DNA of 56,470 nucleotides. Source: Neobacillus muris (GTDB lineage Bacteria; Bacillota; Bacilli; Bacillales; Cytobacillaceae). The translations under genes and the position numbers were made by a program. Location of the stretch: NCBI RefSeq assembly GCF_943193175.1, contig NZ_CALPDF010000029.1, forward strand, positions 1-56,470, given 5' to 3'. Shown here one piece after another: positions 48,460 to 56,470 of this stretch (positions are counted from its first letter, which is position 1; each line of letters opens with the position of its first letter). Under the pieces are notes generated by a model that did no database searches, was not told where the DNA came from, and worked only from the letters and a program-made list of their open reading frames with translations.

Positions 48460-48477
48460 TTGTGAAATGTTTCACAT
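48460..48477. promoter_or_regulatory. Rex redox-repressor box upstream of ldh
   Basis: TTGTGAAATGTTTCACAT matches the Rex consensus TTGTGAA-N4-TTCACAA with one change at the right end. It lies about 110 bp upstream of the ldh start. In Bacillus, Rex represses ldh at low NADH. Confidence 0.85.
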
Positions 48478-48517
48478 AAAATTTGAACAAAAAATGAATT
48501 TTTTTAAATAGAAAAAA

Positions 48518-48535
48518 ACGGGGAAAAATCCCCGT
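48518..48535 (-). terminator. Terminator after the YhgE/Pip gene
   Basis: ACGGGGA and TCCCCGT arms with a 4-nt loop are flanked by T-runs in both directions. It lies 12 bp after the YhgE/Pip stop and upstream of the Rex box. Confidence 0.85.
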
Positions 48536-48547
48536 TTTTGGTGAAGC

Positions 48548-50551
48548 TTACGTAAGCGATTTTTGGAGTGGCAGATCCTTATGCTGGATATGGCTGACCA
48601 CCCAGGAAATGATTCCCGCGCCCCCGAGATAGATGACCAAAATGAATAATTGGGTTTGCAGTTCATGCCAATTCCCCAACGAAATGACCTCTTGAAGGCT
48701 TTGAAGGGAATGCGCCATTGGCATCCATTGCCCTATCTTGCTTAATACCGGATTACCCAGCTCCATTGGGAAGGTGCCGCCGCATGTTGCCAGCTGGAAC
48801 ACAAGGAACGTAACCGCCAAAAACTTTCCTACGAGCCCAAATACGGTAATCAGCATCAAAATAAAGGTCATGAAAGTGAAGGACACAATGATACTTGAGA
48901 GGACAAATAATGGAACACTTGCCACCTCCAGTTTAAACACACTTAGAACAATGGCATCGACGATGATCGCTTGAATAAATCCAATCGTATAAACCAATCC
49001 CAGCTTATTGATCAGATGGTGGGTACCATTGACAATTGGTTCCTGTCTCCTTCCAAGCGGAAGGATGTTAGAGGCCATAATCCCTCCTACATAAAAAGCA
49101 AGGGACAAGAAATAAGGAGCAATTCCCGAACCATAGTTAGGAACATTCGAAACGCTTGTCTCTCTCAGCAGGACCGGTTCGGAAAACATATCCGTTAAGG
49201 AGTCACTATTTCGGATGCCGGCTGTTTGTTCAGCGGCATCGTTTAATTTGGAGGAAAGGGTCTTGGATCCATCAGACAATTGCCCCAGTCCATCCATTAT
49301 TTGATCCGTGCCTTCTTTTAGCGGCTGAATCCCGCTGAACGCTTTGCTTATTCCGCTGTTCAGCGAGGCATACCCTTGGCCCCACTCTATGAAACCATCA
49401 TTGAATTTGGCGGTACCTGCGGCCAGTTCGCTGGCCCCAGCTGCTGCTTCGCCAAGCTTGGCAGAAAATTGGCCAAGGCCTGAATTAACTTTTTCCTGGC
49501 AGGCTGCTAAATCCGCAGCGGACTGCGCCAGCTGCGTTTGTCCGGCCTGAAGCTCTGCCGTCGATGCCGCTAAACGGCCGGCTATTTCTTCAAGCTTGTG
49601 GAATTCCGGATCCTGACCTGCTTCAGGGTGTGACTGGCTATAAGCACTGATTTGCTCCTGGAGAAGTTGAGCTGCCTCCTTTGTCTTCGTTTGTCCTTGA
49701 AGCAGCTTGTCATTTCCGGCTGACCATTGTTTGGTCCCAGCCGCAACCTGCTCCTCCCCTGTTTGGATAGTACCCAGGCCGGCAGTCAGCTGACCCAAAC
49801 CTGCGGATAAGGATTGAGATCCTTTTTCCAGTTCGGCAGCACCGGAAGATAACGTTTCTTCCCCTATTAGAAGCTTATTGCTGCCCGTAGTTAACTCATT
49901 CAACCCTTGGCCCAGCTGATCAAAGCCATCACCAAGACTGACCATGCCATTTTTGGCTTCATCTATGCCGTCATGAAGCTCCCCTGCTCCATCGCCTGCA
50001 TCCTTCAGTCCTGCTGCCAGCTCACTGAATTTTGAAAAGACGCTCTCCGCATAGGTTTTTGTGATGCTTTTTGAGATTTTCTCATCCATTTTCTCCACAG
50101 CGGTGGAACTGATCTGCGAGGCGACAAAGTTTTTCCCAGGATTTGTCTTAGCCATCAGCTTAGCATGAACCGGATGGTCATCCATGAGTGTGCTGATATT
50201 TTTTGAAAAATCCTTTGGGATGGTAAGGACCATATAGTAAGTGCCTCCCTTTAATCCCTGACTGGCTTTTTCATCTGAAACAAAATGGAATTCCAGTTCC
50301 TTGTTTTTCTTTAATTCCTTTACAAAATCCTGCCCCGCTTCAATATGGTCATCTCCCATGACAGCTCCCTGATCATGGTTAACGACCGCCACGGGCAGGT
50401 CATCTAAATTCCCATATGGGTTCCAATATCCAGCTAAAAAGAAACCGGAATAGATTAAAGGTACGATAATCAGAAAAATTAATGCAATCCGTCCGTGCGG
50501 ATGCTTCCACATCCCCAATAAATCGCGCTTAATCAGCTGTATTCCCTTCAA
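48548..50551 (-). CDS. YhgE/Pip-family membrane protein
   Basis: This 667-residue protein has the YhgE/Pip layout: an N-terminal membrane helix (IALIFLIIVPLIYSGFFLAG), a long extracellular region of repeated small heptad-like units (Gly, Ala, Leu and Ser with spaced QL and GL pairs, residues about 170-450), and five C-terminal membrane helices similar to ABC-2 permeases. Some relatives act as phage receptors or as part of type VII secretion-linked loci. Translation appears to start at TTG (50551), with AAAGGAAG upstream. The divergent LysR gene at 50674 probably regulates it. Confidence 0.9.
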   Translation of the reverse strand: MKGIQLIKRDLLGMWKHPHGRIALIFLIIVPLIYSGFFLAGYWNPYGNLDDLPVAVVNHDQGAVMGDDHIEAGQDFVKELKKNKELEFHFVSDEKASQGLKGGTYYMVLTIPKDFSKNISTLMDDHPVHAKLMAKTNPGKNFVASQISSTAVEKMDEKISKSITKTYAESVFSKFSELAAGLKDAGDGAGELHDGIDEAKNGMVSLGDGFDQLGQGLNELTTGSNKLLIGEETLSSGAAELEKGSQSLSAGLGQLTAGLGTIQTGEEQVAAGTKQWSAGNDKLLQGQTKTKEAAQLLQEQISAYSQSHPEAGQDPEFHKLEEIAGRLAASTAELQAGQTQLAQSAADLAACQEKVNSGLGQFSAKLGEAAAGASELAAGTAKFNDGFIEWGQGYASLNSGISKAFSGIQPLKEGTDQIMDGLGQLSDGSKTLSSKLNDAAEQTAGIRNSDSLTDMFSEPVLLRETSVSNVPNYGSGIAPYFLSLAFYVGGIMASNILPLGRRQEPIVNGTHHLINKLGLVYTIGFIQAIIVDAIVLSVFKLEVASVPLFVLSSIIVSFTFMTFILMLITVFGLVGKFLAVTFLVFQLATCGGTFPMELGNPVLSKIGQWMPMAHSLQSLQEVISLGNWHELQTQLFILVIYLGGAGIISWVVSHIQHKDLPLQKSLT

Positions 50552-50673
50552 ACTCTCACTTCCTTTATTATATTTTCAACTTATATATAGTAATTAATTT
50601 TTTCCATATTGTATAATACATTATTGCATATAAAAAAATAGCCTTGAGTCTATCTTTGAAAGGACAATGAGGA

Positions 50674-51591
50674 ATGGAACTTTTACAATTAAAATACTTT
50701 CAGACTGTAGCGAGACATGAGCATATGACCAAAGCTGCGATGGAGCTTAATATCGCCCAGCCATCGCTCAGCAAAACGATATCCAGGCTGGAGGAGGATT
50801 TGGGGGTTCCCTTATTCAGCCGAGAACATAGGCAGATCAAGCTAAATGAATTTGGAAAGGTGTTTTTAAAGCGGGTCGATCAGGTTTTCTTGGAGCTGAA
50901 TGAAGGAAGAAGGGAGCTTTTGGAGCGATCCAATCAACATGAAAACAAGGTGACGCTGTCTGTGACGATCCCAAGGGTTCTGCCAGACCTTCTGCGTGGT
51001 TTTCTGTCTCAATTTCCGGATGTGACCTTCCAGCAATTCCTGCAGCCGATATCGTCGATTCAAATGGAGCTTTCGGAAGGGAAGTTAGATTACTGCATTT
51101 CATCTGTTCCCATTGAAGGTCCAGATATCGTTTGGGAACCGTTAATGACTGAAGAAATTTATCTAATCGTTCCTCCTGGCCACCCTTTTTCCGGCCGGAG
51201 TGCAATCAAGTTAGCAGAGGCCAAAAATGAGTCGTTCATCAGTATGCATACGGGTTACGGTTTCCGTGATTTAACGGATCAGTTTTGCCAGACGGCTGGG
51301 TTCGAGCCGCATATCGCCTTTGAAGGGGATGATCCCACCGTTATTGGGGATTTGGTGGAACAGGGGCTGGGTGTCGCGTTTATCCCGGAAATTACCTTGC
51401 TTCATCAATCAGCCCGCTTCCCGGATAAGCTTCACCTGACAGAACCGAATTGCCGCAGGACCATCGGGATTGCGTGGTCGGAAAGAAGATATCTCTCGGG
51501 AGCCGCACAGCAATTCAGAGAGTTTACAAAATCATATTTTTGCGCACTATCCACTAAGCTTTATAGTCATAAAAGAGGCTCCTTCTCCTGA
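50674..51591 (+). CDS. LysR-family transcriptional regulator
   Basis: This 305-residue protein has the LysR N-terminal winged helix (LKYFQTVARHEHMTKAAMEL, AQPSLSKTISRLEEDLGVPL) and a periplasmic-binding-like effector domain (from residue 90, with YCISSVPIEGPDIVWEPLM). LysR genes are usually divergent from a target and bind the shared promoter. Here the divergent partner is the YhgE/Pip gene, 120 bp away. The effector is not evident. Confidence 0.92.
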   Translation: MELLQLKYFQTVARHEHMTKAAMELNIAQPSLSKTISRLEEDLGVPLFSREHRQIKLNEFGKVFLKRVDQVFLELNEGRRELLERSNQHENKVTLSVTIPRVLPDLLRGFLSQFPDVTFQQFLQPISSIQMELSEGKLDYCISSVPIEGPDIVWEPLMTEEIYLIVPPGHPFSGRSAIKLAEAKNESFISMHTGYGFRDLTDQFCQTAGFEPHIAFEGDDPTVIGDLVEQGLGVAFIPEITLLHQSARFPDKLHLTEPNCRRTIGIAWSERRYLSGAAQQFREFTKSYFCALSTKLYSHKRGSFS

Positions 51592-51753
51592 AGGAAAACA
51601 AATCCTTCAAAAAAATTATTTATCAACGATTAAAAAAGTTGTTATAATGATTAAATCAGTGTGTGTAGAGATATTGGCAGTGGTTTTACTGGCCAAAAAT
51701 ATATGTCGCAAGATACGTCTGCCATCTGAAAATTTATTTTCGGAGGGAAAAGT

Positions 51754-52248
51754 ATGTATAAGGAAGATCGGCTTCCTCAAAATGCAAAAGAAGGCATATT
51801 ATTTTTATTGATCATTTCCATTATTTCTGTCAACACCATCGCCCCAATTATTATGGGGTTGGAACGAGGCTTCAGTAAAGAGCATTATTTAGAAACACTA
51901 AAGATTATTCCGTATATGTGGATCATCGTTGTGCTGTTAGTCAGATTGGTGGCGGGACCGTTAGTGGGAAAGGTCATGCCAAAATTCGCGGGGCAAACAG
52001 ATGGGTTTAATGCCCGAGTGTTATTAAATACCTTCTTGAATGTTACGGTCTTATCGATTCTTCTCACCATCATAGGAACATGGGTTGGTACGAGACAGAT
52101 AAGTCTGGCACCTTTCCAGCACTTCTTTCATAGCTGGTTTCGAAATTTTGGTGTCGCATTTTGGATTGAGCTGATGATTGCCCAGCCAATAGCAAGATTT
52201 GCGATGAAAAAAGTTCACGCAAAACAGGCTTACCAAGAGAGTGCATAA
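51754..52248 (+). CDS. DUF2798 family membrane protein
   Basis: This 164-residue protein contains two DUF2798-like halves, each with two membrane helices (ILFLLIISIISVNTIAPIIM and YMWIIVVLLVRLVAGPLVG; then LNTFLNVTVLSILLTIIGTW and NFGVAFWIELMIAQPIA). The function is unknown. A GGAGGGAAAAGT site precedes the ATG. It follows the LysR gene with a gap of 160 bp containing promoter-like sequence. Confidence 0.85.
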   Translation: MYKEDRLPQNAKEGILFLLIISIISVNTIAPIIMGLERGFSKEHYLETLKIIPYMWIIVVLLVRLVAGPLVGKVMPKFAGQTDGFNARVLLNTFLNVTVLSILLTIIGTWVGTRQISLAPFQHFFHSWFRNFGVAFWIELMIAQPIARFAMKKVHAKQAYQESA

Positions 52249-52335
52249 ATTTTTTATAAAAACGCTTTTGAGGTACATTTCCTCGTTTCAGCAATGTAAA
52301 AGACAGTCTTTTTGACTATGAATACAATAGTAAGA

Positions 52336-52366
52336 AGAGTGCTTGAATCAGTTGTTCAGGTGCTCT
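52336..52366 (+). terminator. Terminator after the DUF2798 gene
   Basis: A 12-bp stem with some G-T pairs (AGAGTGCTTGAA with TTCAGGTGCTCT) is followed by six T residues on the plus strand. Confidence 0.7.
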
Positions 52367-52437
52367 TTTTTAGTTGATATTACATATTTCCCCTATAAAA
52401 CAAGTATAAAGGATACGTCTTTTTTTCGGAGCTCTTT

Positions 52438-52550
52438 TACTCTAAACGACCATAGCCTGGATTTTCCTTACACCTCGGTCGTTATGGATCCTTCTAAATG
52501 ACCGTTGACCTGATTTTCTTCTGACTTCAGTCGTTAGGAACCTTCATAGA
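52438..52550. repeat. 52-bp-period repeat, two units with hairpin arms
   Basis: ACGACC (52446-52451) pairs with GGTCGT (52477-52482) in the first unit. The corresponding elements recur exactly 52 bp later (52498 and 52529), with the linker GGATCCTTC between units. The linker and period are the same as in the repeats at 55813-56470, so both belong to one family. The 52249-52620 gap has no other recognisable content than this and the terminator. Confidence 0.65.
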
Positions 52551-52620
52551 AAGAAGCAATGTATATATGTAAAAATATCCCACATGTGTTAATATCTAAT
52601 AAATGCAAAGTGGTAGTAAA

Positions 52621-53024
52621 ATGATCTATAAAACACCTTTATAACCATTTCTGACGATTCAAATGTAACCTCTGCTAGGATACCTCTCGCAAAGAATGGA
52701 AAACCAACCATTGCTTCGATTGAATATGAGTTAATCAAACATCATCCCTATCCATACACCCAAGAAGAAGTCCAGTTTAAGACGTATCTAATCAAGAACC
52801 AAATAGATTCAGAAAATACCGGCGAACTGTGGGAACCATATTTCTCCAAGCCAAAAGCCTGCTTTAGAGCCTCACCCTTGGTAAAAAATTCTGGCTGGGG
52901 CATCCATTACAACGAACATGGAAAAATAGCCATTTATGAGGTGAACAGTGACACTTATGAGCAGCTGCTCCATCAGGAAAACACAGCAAAACTAAAGGGC
53001 ATGCGCTCCAAAAGGAAGAAATAA
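52621..53024 (+). pseudogene. DUF6157 family protein gene, frameshifted near the start
   Basis: From an ATG at 52621 the frame begins MIYK and then breaks. Restoring one A in the run at 52630-52633 gives a continuous protein: NTFITISDDSNVTSARIP, then FSKPKACFRASPLVKNSG, then KLKGMRSKRKK at the stop (53024). This matches DUF6157, a family of about 130 residues of unknown function. Without the repair the product is a seven-codon peptide. A single-base deletion in a homopolymer is either a recent mutation or a sequencing error. The ribosome binding site is weak. Confidence 0.75.
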
Positions 53025-53026
53025 AA

Positions 53027-53057
53027 CGCGGGGATGGACATCCCAGCCACCCCCGTT
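53027..53057 (-). terminator. Terminator after hxlR
   Basis: On the minus strand GGGGTGG and CCATCCCC arms, GC-rich and slightly bulged, are followed by TTTTATTT. It lies just after the hxlR stop at 53065 and directly after the DUF6157 stop. Confidence 0.6.
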
Positions 53058-53064
53058 CATTCTC

Positions 53065-53436
53065 TTACTTTAAATGTTCATTCAATACATTCTCTTCTAA
53101 AACCGAAAACTTGTCCCCATATACCTTCGTAATATGGTTTTCCCCCCAGGAACAAAGGGCATCCAGGATGCTTTTTAAACTCCAGCCATACTCGCTTAAT
53201 TCATACTCCACTTTTGGAGGGATTTGATTATAGACGATCCGATTAATGATTCCATCCTCCTCTAGTTCCCGCAGCTGCTGGGTTAACATCTTTTGGGTAA
53301 TATCAGGCATCAGGCGCTTCAATTCACTGGTCCGCTTTTTTCCGTGGGTCAGATGGCATAAAATCACACACTTCCACTTTCCCCCGATTACTTCAAGTGT
53401 CGCTTCAACCGATATATTGTACTTCTTTTTCTTCAT
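53065..53436 (-). CDS. HxlR/MarR-like transcriptional regulator
   Basis: This 123-residue winged-helix regulator is of the HxlR family: TLEVIGGKWKCVILCHLTHG, then RTSELKRLMPDITQKMLTQQ and LRELEEDGIINRIVY. Cysteines near residues 23 and 27 could be redox- or electrophile-sensitive, as in HypR and related regulators. It is divergent from the MFS exporter gene at 53621, with an operator-like palindrome between them, so it probably represses that exporter and possibly the aldo/keto reductase. Confidence 0.92.
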   Translation of the reverse strand: MKKKKYNISVEATLEVIGGKWKCVILCHLTHGKKRTSELKRLMPDITQKMLTQQLRELEEDGIINRIVYNQIPPKVEYELSEYGWSLKSILDALCSWGENHITKVYGDKFSVLEENVLNEHLK

Positions 53437-53468
53437 GATGATTTCCTCCTGAATTGATAGGCACTAAA

Positions 53469-53499
53469 AAGTACCTATATCACTTTAAAGTGCGTACTT
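53469..53499. promoter_or_regulatory. Nested palindrome between hxlR and the MFS gene, probable HxlR operator
   Basis: A perfect 12-bp palindrome, CACTTTAAAGTG (53481-53492), is bracketed by AAGTAC (53469-53474) and GTACTT (53494-53499). It lies in the divergent promoter region, 33 bp upstream of hxlR and 120 bp upstream of the MFS gene. HxlR proteins bind such symmetric sites. Confidence 0.7.
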
Positions 53500-53620
53500 C
53501 CATTAAACTTCCCTGTATCCCATAATAGCATTTGCGGGTTGGATTTCAACGTATTCCCTAAAAATATAGTTTCCTTTTGCGGAGTACCTTTATCCACTAT
53601 CACCATTAAAAGGGGGAGAA

Positions 53621-54826
53621 ATGATGTCTTTTAATAGAAAGCAAAGTATGTTTGCTCTGCTGGCATTAGCCGTAAGCGCCTTTGCGATAGGTACAACAGA
53701 GTTTATTAGTGTCGGCTTATTGCCGTTAATCTCCAAGGATTTGCAGATCCCTGTAACTACAGCGGGTTTAACGGTTTCTTTATACGCTTTAGGGGTTACA
53801 TTTGGTGCCCCCGTTTTAACATCACTCACATCAAGGATGTCAAGGAAAACGTTACTGATCTGGATTATGGTCATTTTTATTGCAGGAAATAGTCTTGCGG
53901 CAGCCGCTTCAAGCATTGGGATATTACTTGCGGCCCGTGTGATTGCTGCTTTTTCGCATGGTGTCTTCATGTCAATCGGTTCGACAATTGCGGCTGATTT
54001 AGTGCCGGAAAATCGCAGAGCCAGCGCCATTTCGATTATGTTCACCGGACTGACAGTGGCAACGGTGACAGGTGTGCCATTTGGTACCTTTATCGGGCAG
54101 CAGCTGGGCTGGAGAGTGGCCTTTATCGTCATTTCCGTTATCGGAGTGATTGCCTTATTTGCCAATAGTGTTCTCGTCCCTGCCAATTTGCGGAAAGGGA
54201 AGCCTGCCAAATTTAGCGATCAGCTCCAATTAGTGACAAACGGACGCTTGCTGCTTCTGTTTATTATTACTGCTTTAGGCTATGGAGGAACGTTTGTTGT
54301 CTTTACGTATCTAGCTCCATTATTGCAGAATGTCACAGGCTTTAAAGCAGAAACGGTGGCCGTCATCTTGCTTATTTATGGGGTGGCCATTGCCATTGGG
54401 AATTCCGTCGGCGGCAGGCTGGCAAACCGGAACCCGCTTAAAGCGTTATTTTATATGTTTATCATCCAAGCCATTGTCCTATTGATCCTGATGTTTACAG
54501 CACCATTTAAAGTCATCGGGTTAGTCACCATCTTTTTGATGGGGCTAATGGCCTTTATGAATGTGCCAGGGCTGCAGGTATATGTTGTGATTTTAGCTGA
54601 GCGTTATGTGCCGGCAGCGGTCGATGTGGCATCCGCGATTAATATCGCTGCGTTTAATGCTGGGATTGCCATTGGCTCTTTCCTGGGAGGCATGGTCACC
54701 GACTCCCTTGGCCTTATTCATACCACATGGATTGGCTCCATAATGGTAGCGGCTGCTGTTCTACTTACAGGCTGGAGCCGCTCACTTGAAAGACATCGGC
54801 AAAAACAGCATCAAAGCGTGGCTTAA
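53621..54826 (+). CDS. MFS drug/metabolite exporter (DHA1 type)
   Basis: This 401-residue transporter has twelve membrane helices and features of the AraJ/YdhP-like DHA1 group: FAIGTTEFISVGLLPLISKD in helix 1, the motif SRMSRKTLLIWIMVIF after helix 2, and the helix 5 motif AISIMFTGLTVATVTGVPFG. Members expel small molecules or drugs using the proton gradient. A strong AAAGGGGGAG site precedes two tandem ATGs. The divergent HxlR gene is the likely regulator, and the aldo/keto reductase follows 105 bp downstream, so the trio may respond to reactive or toxic compounds. Confidence 0.92.
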   Translation: MMSFNRKQSMFALLALAVSAFAIGTTEFISVGLLPLISKDLQIPVTTAGLTVSLYALGVTFGAPVLTSLTSRMSRKTLLIWIMVIFIAGNSLAAAASSIGILLAARVIAAFSHGVFMSIGSTIAADLVPENRRASAISIMFTGLTVATVTGVPFGTFIGQQLGWRVAFIVISVIGVIALFANSVLVPANLRKGKPAKFSDQLQLVTNGRLLLLFIITALGYGGTFVVFTYLAPLLQNVTGFKAETVAVILLIYGVAIAIGNSVGGRLANRNPLKALFYMFIIQAIVLLILMFTAPFKVIGLVTIFLMGLMAFMNVPGLQVYVVILAERYVPAAVDVASAINIAAFNAGIAIGSFLGGMVTDSLGLIHTTWIGSIMVAAAVLLTGWSRSLERHRQKQHQSVA

Positions 54827-54931
54827 CGGTACGAATCCGTTTGTGGAACTCTATCAATTCTTTAAAGGGGGTGATAGTTTTTACGGAATGATGAGGTTTA
54901 TTTCATTTTTAAATATTGGAGGATAATCAAA

Positions 54932-55774
54932 ATGATTCATAACTTACAAGATACGGTTACATTGCATAATGGTGTTCAAATGCCTGGGTTTGGCATTGGC
55001 GTTTTTAAAGTGGAAGAAGGTCCTGAATTAGTCCATGCTGTCAAGTTTGCCATTAAACACGGGTACCGAAGTATTGATACAGCAGCCATTTATGGGAACG
55101 AAGAAGGGGTTGGACAGGCGATCCGGGAAGGGCTGCAAGAGACAGGCCTTTCAAGAGAGGAGCTATTTATCACCTCAAAAGTGTGGAATTCTGACTTAGG
55201 CTATGAGTCTACCCTAGCCGCTTACGAAACGAGTTTAAAAAAGCTTGGTCTTGATTATTTAGATTTATATTTGATTCATTGGCCGGTTGAAGGCAAATTT
55301 AAAGAGGCATGGCGTGCCTTGGAGACTCTTTACAAACAAGGAAGAGTTAAGGCGATTGGTGTCAGCAACTTCCAAGTCCACCATTTGGAGGACCTTATGA
55401 AGGATGCTGAAATCAAACCAATGATCAATCAAGTCGAATATCATCCAAAATTAACGCAAAAGGAGGTCCAATCCTACTGCCTTGAACACGGAATTCAATT
55501 AGAGGCTTGGTCCCCTTTGATGCAGGGTCAATTATTGGAGCATCCGGCATTAAAGGAAATCGCTGATAAATATCACAAAACAGTGCCTCAAATCATTCTG
55601 CGCTGGGACTTGCAAAATGGGGTGATTACGATTCCAAAATCCACTAAGGAGCATCGAATTGTTGAGAATTCAAGTGTATTTGATTTCTCGCTATCGAAAG
55701 AAGATATGGATCAAATTAATGCCTTGAACGAAAATCACCGAGTCGGCCCAGACCCCGACAATATTGATTTTTAA
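54932..55774 (+). CDS. Aldo/keto reductase (AKR5, YvgN/glyoxal-reductase type)
   Basis: This 280-residue NADPH-dependent reductase has the AKR tetrad: Asp in SIDTAAIYGNE, Tyr in the same stretch, Lys in FITSKVWNSDLG, and His in LYLIHWPVEG. The cofactor-binding segments are IPKSTKEHRIVEN and the QVEYHPKLTQ region. Relatives reduce methylglyoxal and other aldehydes. It follows the MFS gene on the same strand, with TTGGAGGA before the ATG. It is probably a detoxification enzyme linked to the HxlR-controlled exporter. Confidence 0.95.
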   Translation: MIHNLQDTVTLHNGVQMPGFGIGVFKVEEGPELVHAVKFAIKHGYRSIDTAAIYGNEEGVGQAIREGLQETGLSREELFITSKVWNSDLGYESTLAAYETSLKKLGLDYLDLYLIHWPVEGKFKEAWRALETLYKQGRVKAIGVSNFQVHHLEDLMKDAEIKPMINQVEYHPKLTQKEVQSYCLEHGIQLEAWSPLMQGQLLEHPALKEIADKYHKTVPQIILRWDLQNGVITIPKSTKEHRIVENSSVFDFSLSKEDMDQINALNENHRVGPDPDNIDF

Positions 55775-55812
55775 TAAAGTGCGGGAACGCCTCCTGGCTG
55801 CTGATAGAACAA

Positions 55813-55925
55813 GGTCACGTAGAACCTTTCACGTGACCCTGATTCTTCTTTTTCATGATTTACGGTAACGTAGGGCCCTTCTACGTTACCTTGATCCTTC
55901 TTTTTTCTGGTTTACGGTCACGAGA
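55813..55925. repeat. Hairpin-bearing repeat units leading into the tandem array
   Basis: GGTCACGT pairs with ACGTGACC (55813-55838), and the next unit has GGTAACGTA with TACGTTACC (55864-55890). A C-to-A change on one arm is matched by a G-to-T change on the other, so the stem is conserved although its sequence differs. Units begin 51-52 bp apart (55813, 55864, 55916), in step with the 52-bp array that follows. The linker GATCCTTC is shared with the units at 52438-52550. Confidence 0.7.
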
Positions 55926-55950
55926 CGACACAAACTTGATTGCCTTCACC

Positions 55951-56470
55951 GATTTTGGCGCCTTGACCCTTTCATGACGACAAAAACCAGTCTACCTTCA
56001 CCGATTTTGGCGCCTTGATCCTTTCATGGCGACAAATACTTGGTCCCCTTCACCGATTTTGGCGCCTTAACCCTTTCATGACGACAAATACTTGGTCCCC
56101 TTCACCGATTTTGGCGCCTTGATCCTTTCATGGCGACAAATACTTGGTCCCCTTCACCGTTTTTGGCGCCTTGACCCTTTCATGACGACAAAAACCAGTT
56201 TTCCTTCACCGATTTTGGCGCCTTAACCCTTTCATGGCGACAAAAACCAGTTTTCCTTCACCGTTTTTGGCGCCTTGACCCTTTCATGACGACAAAAACC
56301 AGTTTTCCTTCACCGTTTTTGGCGCCTTGACCCTTTCATGACGACAAAAACCAGTCTACCTTCACCGATTTTGGCGCCTTGATCCTTTCATGGCGACAAA
56401 AACCAGTTTTCCTTCACCGATTTTGGCGCCTTAACCCTTTCATGACGACAAAAACCAGTTTTCCTTCACC
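55951..56470. repeat. Tandem array of 52-bp repeats running off the window edge
   Basis: Ten units of exactly 52 bp start at 55951, 56003, 56055, 56107, 56159, 56211, 56263, 56315, 56367 and 56419. They share a core GATTTTGGCGCCTT and TTCATG(A/G)CGACAAA, and differ only at a few sites that occur in mixed combinations (ACTTGGTCCCC or ACCAGTTTTCC, GACC or GATC or AACC). Fifty-two is not a multiple of three and stops occur, so this is not coding. The array continues past the right end of the window. Confidence 0.95.

Noticed and set aside
55951..56470. The 52-bp tandem array as a second CRISPR
   Set aside because: The units are near-identical throughout, with only a few mixed variants and no unique spacers.

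Overview
The window looks like a chromosomal segment from a low-GC Gram-positive of the Bacillaceae, probably Bacillus sensu lato or a Neobacillus-like relative. The signs are AT-rich intergenic DNA, strong AGGAGG-type ribosome binding sites, intrinsic terminators with T-runs, a Rex box before L-lactate dehydrogenase, a cre-like site, PTS and GntR/IclR regulators, M15-type D,D-carboxypeptidases and a YhgE/Pip protein. No rRNA or tRNA gene and no intact insertion sequence was seen. The species cannot be settled from the sequence alone.

Region 1 (1-14.9 kb) is a complete type I-C CRISPR-Cas locus read on the minus strand: cas3, cas5c, cas8c, cas7, cas4, cas1, cas2, an AT-rich leader, then an array of 91 repeats and 90 spacers. 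The most interesting signal lies in the 0.7-kb gap between cas3 and cas5c. A plus-strand crRNA-like mini-gene (about 12354-12430) has an extended -10 promoter, a shortened repeat that keeps the hairpin and the 11-nt handle, one spacer-like guide, and an intrinsic terminator. The first 18 nt of its guide match a TTC-flanked site overlapping the -35 of the promoter that should drive cas5c-cas2. The mismatches fall exactly at guide positions 6, 12 and 18, the positions that Cascade flips out and does not read. This looks like a built-in guide that turns Cascade on its own operon (a CreR-like autorepressor). The operon leader also carries a small helix-turn-helix gene broken by an in-frame TAG.

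Region 2 (14.9-24.5 kb) extends the defence island. It holds a decayed LPXTG-like surface-protein gene, a complete Wadjet anti-plasmid operon (jetD-jetA-jetB-jetC), and a frameshifted DUF559-like nuclease gene. The nuclease gene and its flanking palindromic repeats recur as a second broken copy at 26.4-27.7 kb, on the far side of an OmpA-like lipoprotein gene. Gene fragments around 27.4-29.0 kb mark further rearrangement.

Region 3 (29-36 kb) is a carbohydrate block: PTS EIIBC, a Cof-type HAD phosphatase and EIIA on the minus strand, facing an RspA/mannonate-dehydratase-like enolase-superfamily gene and a GntR regulator. An IclR regulator follows.

Region 4 (36-46 kb) is concerned with the cell envelope: two paralogous VanY-type carboxypeptidases flanking a DUF4188 gene, an OmpR-type response regulator, histidine kinase and propeller-protein operon, an L,D-transpeptidase, and an orphan PAS histidine kinase.

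Region 5 (46-56.5 kb) is mixed metabolism and transport: an MFS transporter, L-lactate dehydrogenase, YhgE/Pip with a divergent LysR regulator, a DUF2798 membrane protein, a frameshifted DUF6157 gene, HxlR with a divergent MFS exporter, and an aldo/keto reductase. A 52-bp-period repeat family appears at 52.4 kb and again as a long tandem array running off the right edge.
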